Source of the DNA: Cloacimonetes bacterium UBA3541
GTDB lineage: Bacteria; Cloacimonadota; Cloacimonadia; Cloacimonadales; Cloacimonadaceae
Reading direction: 5' to 3'
NCBI GenBank assembly: GCA_002376725.1
Contig: DFOM01000051.1
Coordinates: 1 to 38,262 of the forward strand
DNA: 38,262 nucleotides
The notes under the pieces were generated by a model. The model had not been told where the DNA came from. It saw only the letters and a program-made list of their open reading frames with translations, and made no database searches. Positions within the stretch are counted from its first letter, which is position 1. Each line of letters opens with the position of its first letter. Positions 35,384-38,262 of the stretch are shown here, piece after piece. The position numbers and the translations under genes are program-made.

Positions 35384-36148
35384 TTATTTCTTTATCGTAT
35401 AGGGAACATTCTGAGCTGCTTCTAACTGAACTACAAAAGTTCCTATAGAGACAGAGCTTTCAACTTTAACGGGAATTTTGTAAGCATCGTCGGTAACCCA
35501 GATTAAAAGCTTACTTGAACCCTTAAATATGCCCGCAGATTTCATATCTGGCTCTAAAACGAGACAATTTACATTCCCAAAAATAGAAGATACCTTTTCT
35601 CTTCTAAGCACTTTAACTGTGGTAGTGACTGATTTTCCATCCGTTGTGACATACAACTTGGGTCTATCTCCAGGTTTTAAAGAACGAGTCCGTAATTCAT
35701 AAAAAGAGCTTACTATATCCTGAGTTTCAAATGGAAGTTTTTTCTCCTCGGACTTCCACTTTTCTTCTTTGTAATTCCATTTCATATATGTGGTTTTTCT
35801 GTTAGCTTGATCAAAGTAATGTATTCGGTATTGTCGGTACCTCCCTTCATGCAATTGCTTGGATGATTTATAGGGTAAAAGAGTTTTTTTATCCCACCAA
35901 GATTCAATCTTATCTCGGATCTTGTATACGGGATCAAAAAAAGGATATGTCTGAGCACAAATGCATAAATGCCACACCGGTTTATTCTGATAAGTGGAAG
36001 ATTTAGCTTCAAAAGTAGCTGTTCCTGCCTTGATTATTCCGTATTTAATGCTGTAAGTTAGCTTTTCTCCATCTTGAAAAGGCAGGGCAAATAGAGAAGT
36101 AGTTATTAATAACATAATAATCAGATAAAAGCTAGTCTTAACTCTCAT
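35384..36148 (-). CDS. DUF3108-domain exported protein
   Basis: 254 residues with an N-terminal signal peptide (~1-21, 'LLITTSLFALPFQ'). 'FQDGEKLTYSIKYGIIKAGT' directly after cleavage, 'WHLCICAQTYPFFDPVYKIRD', 'YRIHYFDQANRKTTYMKW' and 'RPKLYVTTDGKSVTTTVKVL' fit the DUF3108 family of periplasmic beta-rich proteins of unknown function. It overlaps the upstream SDR gene by 4 bp. Confidence 0.75.
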   Translation of the reverse strand: MRVKTSFYLIIMLLITTSLFALPFQDGEKLTYSIKYGIIKAGTATFEAKSSTYQNKPVWHLCICAQTYPFFDPVYKIRDKIESWWDKKTLLPYKSSKQLHEGRYRQYRIHYFDQANRKTTYMKWNYKEEKWKSEEKKLPFETQDIVSSFYELRTRSLKPGDRPKLYVTTDGKSVTTTVKVLRREKVSSIFGNVNCLVLEPDMKSAGIFKGSSKLLIWVTDDAYKIPVKVESSVSIGTFVVQLEAAQNVPYTIKK

Positions 36149-36927
36149 TGAATCTCATTTCCCTTTATTTTTTGAATGGATGAAAAACCACTATCTATAA
36201 TAATATTTTTACCGGTAAGATTCTCTAGCTTTTCATTAAGTAATAATTCGCAGATAAGCCAGATTTCTTCTTTTGAGACCAGTTTTCCGGTTAGACTCAT
36301 CTGACGAAACTCTTCAAAATAACGCTTGCGGAAAGCAAGATAATCTCCTGTGTATTCTTCTTCTAAGACCGTCTCAATTGGTGCAGGTGATATAGCATTT
36401 ATAAGCACATTGGAGGAAGCAGTCTCCAATGCAACAGATTGTACTAAATTTATAATTGCAGCTTTGGCAGCAGCATAAGCAGAACCACGATAAAGACCAG
36501 TTTGAATCACATTGGAACCAAACATCACAATTCTACCAAATCTCTCTTTAAGCATAAAAGGAAGGCAAACTCGGAGCATATTATATGCCATTTCTAAATT
36601 AGTACTGAGCACCTCTTTAAATATTTCTGGATCACTTTGAGCTAAAGGCATCGCATCATAACTGCGAATTGCTGCAGTATGAATGAGATAAGCAGGAATT
36701 GCATCTAAATTTTCTGAAGCATAATGGATAGCTTTGGAAACATCATCTAACTTTTTCAGGTCACAAGATATCAACATTACTTTATCTTGATTAGCTAAAT
36801 CCTCTATCCGATGGAAACTGTTATGATAAAGTAATAATAAGGGTTCATTCTTTTTAGCTAGTTGATGAGCAAGAAAACTTCCTACTTGTCCGTTAGCTCC
36901 GGATAATATATTAAGTTTATTCTTCAT
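36145..36927 (-). CDS. Short-chain dehydrogenase/reductase (FabG-like)
   Basis: 260 residues. Rossmann NAD(P)-binding motif 'GANGQVG' (10-16), structural N110 and catalytic S138, Y151 and K155 ('SAYAAAKAA') are all present, so an active SDR is expected. The C-terminus 'NLTGKNIIIDSGFS' is the usual FabG-type ending. Substrate unknown; acetoacetyl-ACP-type reduction is one possibility, sugar or polyketide reduction others. 4-bp overlaps with both coaBC and the DUF3108 gene place it firmly in this operon. Confidence 0.85.
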   Translation of the reverse strand: MKNKLNILSGANGQVGSFLAHQLAKKNEPLLLLYHNSFHRIEDLANQDKVMLISCDLKKLDDVSKAIHYASENLDAIPAYLIHTAAIRSYDAMPLAQSDPEIFKEVLSTNLEMAYNMLRVCLPFMLKERFGRIVMFGSNVIQTGLYRGSAYAAAKAAIINLVQSVALETASSNVLINAISPAPIETVLEEEYTGDYLAFRKRYFEEFRQMSLTGKLVSKEEIWLICELLLNEKLENLTGKNIIIDSGFSSIQKIKGNEIQ

Positions 36928-38099
36928 AGGCTTATGATATGTTCTACTAAATCCAGGGCTACATCAAACTTATTACCTGTAAGTTGTATTGGTTTGGTTG
37001 TTTTTGTGGCACCAGCACGAATAAGATTCAAAGTAGTTTCATCTTTTCCAGCTGTTTCCAGATTATTAGCACATATTAGGTCCAGATTCTTTTTCTGCAG
37101 CTTTTCTTTAGCATTTTCCAGTATATGCTCAGATTCTGCTGCAAAACCAATTAATTTCTGTTTTGGGAATTTATTTTTACCTAGCTGTTCCAAGATATCG
37201 GGAGTTGCTATCAGTTCCAGATTAAAGTTCTTACTTTTCTTAATCTTCTGAGTTGAAGCTTTAATTGGTTTATAATCTGATACAGCTGCACATTGAACAA
37301 TTATATCATAATTTTTAGCCTGTTTCATAACTGCATCATACATCAATTTGGCAGTGGGAGCAAAGATACTTTTCTTCATATAATAAGGAATGGTTTCAGT
37401 CACTATTCCATATACTAAGGTAACTTCTGCACCCCTAAGAGCAAAGGCTCTGGCTATGGAAAGTCCCATCTTTCCACTGGATTTATTGGTTATCATCCGC
37501 ATCGGGTCTATTGGTTCAGCAGTAGCTCCAGCTGTTACTAAAATCTTTTTACCCGTTAAATTAGCAGGATATTTTAGATAGCAACGAATAGCATAGATTA
37601 CTTCCTCATTAGGAGGATATTTACCTTTTCCTTCATAACCGCAAGCAAGTAAACCTGTCTCAGGCTCTAAAATATAATTCCCTCTTTCCTTAAGTATTTT
37701 AAGATTATTTTGTGTAGCAGGATGTTCATAAATATGGACATTCATAGCGGGAACAAAAAGGACAGGTTTTGGCTGTGATAAAAGTATGGTAGAAACTAAA
37801 TCATCACCTATACCTTGTGCAGCTTTGGCTATAATGTTAGCAGTAGCTGGTGCAACTATAGTTAAATCTGCCCAATCAGCCAGATGGATATGAGGAATAG
37901 GATCCGAATTTTCAAAGAGATTAGTATGTACACCTTGATTGATTATAGCTGAAAAGCTTAAAGCAGAAACAAATCTCTGAGCATTTTTGGTTAAAGCTAT
38001 TTTAACCTCAAATCCCGATTTCGTCAATTGACTTGCTAAATCAATTGCTTTGTATGCTGCAATTCCACCAGTCACACAAAGTAATATTTTCCCTTTCAT
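36924..38099 (-). CDS. coaBC: Bifunctional phosphopantothenoylcysteine decarboxylase / phosphopantothenate--cysteine ligase
   Basis: 391 residues. The N-terminal CoaC half (~1-180) binds FMN: 'GGIAAYKAIDLASQL', catalytic His in 'HIHLADWADL' (H70), 'PAMN' (117-120) and C153 in 'LLACGYEGKGK'. The C-terminal CoaB half (~182-391) has 'KKILVTAGATAEPIDPMRMI', 'NKSSGKMGLSIARAFA' and 'IQCAAVSDYKP'-type sequence (here IVQCAAVSDYKP). Together they make 4'-phosphopantetheine from phosphopantothenate and cysteine for CoA. First gene of the minus-strand operon; AAGGTG lies just upstream of the ATG. Confidence 0.96.
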   Translation of the reverse strand: MKGKILLCVTGGIAAYKAIDLASQLTKSGFEVKIALTKNAQRFVSALSFSAIINQGVHTNLFENSDPIPHIHLADWADLTIVAPATANIIAKAAQGIGDDLVSTILLSQPKPVLFVPAMNVHIYEHPATQNNLKILKERGNYILEPETGLLACGYEGKGKYPPNEEVIYAIRCYLKYPANLTGKKILVTAGATAEPIDPMRMITNKSSGKMGLSIARAFALRGAEVTLVYGIVTETIPYYMKKSIFAPTAKLMYDAVMKQAKNYDIIVQCAAVSDYKPIKASTQKIKKSKNFNLELIATPDILEQLGKNKFPKQKLIGFAAESEHILENAKEKLQKKNLDLICANNLETAGKDETTLNLIRAGATKTTKPIQLTGNKFDVALDLVEHIISL

Positions 38100-38262
38100 T
38101 TATTCACCTTTTAATCCTTAATCTTAAAATCAATTTTAATGTCAATTTGGATTTCAGCGTTTATTAACATACTAACAATAAAGCAATTTACTCCATAAAA
38201 ATATGGTTATACCAATTAATATGTATTATATACTATGCCAGATTCAGGATAAAGTATTATTG
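38100..38262. promoter_or_regulatory. Upstream region of the coaBC operon
   Basis: On the minus strand a TTGACA (forward 38140-38145) lies about 40 nt before the coaBC start. At 17 nt downstream of it only a weak -10 (ATTAAG) is seen. The rest is AT-rich with no coding frame or tRNA recognised. Confidence 0.3.

Overview
The window is AT-rich bacterial DNA. Several long secreted proteins end in a C-terminal 'NPFNPST...IYNLKGQLV...WDGTD...GIYLY' module (FlgD-like / type IX-secretion-style tail) of the kind found in the FCB superphylum. Together with LVIVD-type and W/DxR-type secreted repeat proteins and amino-acid-oxidation genes, this makes me think of Candidatus Cloacimonadota. That placement is inference from protein style; no rRNA or other marker is present to settle it. 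I saw no tRNA, rRNA or CRISPR array.

Region 1 (1-3890) is accessory DNA: the start of an LVIVD-repeat secreted protein gene, a lone gene resembling the Nmad3 family (proposed DNA-base hypermodification), a frameshifted IS481-like transposase, degraded or ambiguous ORFs, and a cluster of about 19-bp direct repeats. Region 2 (3894-6383) is a secreted M28 zinc peptidase flanked on its far side by a degenerate copy of the same repeats. Region 3 (6577-16053) is a tightly packed + strand operon: aspartokinase, metG, SpoIID-domain protein, hslO (Hsp33), an FG-GAP/ASPIC secreted protein and a guanine-deaminase-like amidohydrolase; four of the five junctions overlap. Region 4 (16153-22415) is a tandem pair of about 1,000-residue secreted paralogues.

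Region 5 (22873-28207) is the most unusual part. Three tightly spaced genes encode (a) a 384-residue protein that looks like the N-terminal domain of a large Mod-type DNA methyltransferase but has no catalytic domain, (b) a TrlF-like PHP + SMC/ABC ATPase, and (c) an AlbA_2/Schlafen-type protein with a RecG-like C-terminal domain. They are followed by remains of a decayed gene. Gene (a) carries an in-frame 66-bp chain of small palindromes. This looks like a defence or genome-maintenance cassette of a combination I do not recognise as a named system.

Region 6 (28361-31859) has a striking palindrome containing four tandem 11-mers, placed upstream of a two-gene FAD/Fe-S dehydrogenase operon (HcnA/PdhA-like plus DAO-type subunit). 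A strong bidirectional terminator at 31890-31920 separates it from Region 7 (31947-38099). Region 7 is a minus-strand housekeeping cluster: coaBC, an SDR reductase, a DUF3108 protein, queA, monofunctional birA, and a TPR lipoprotein.
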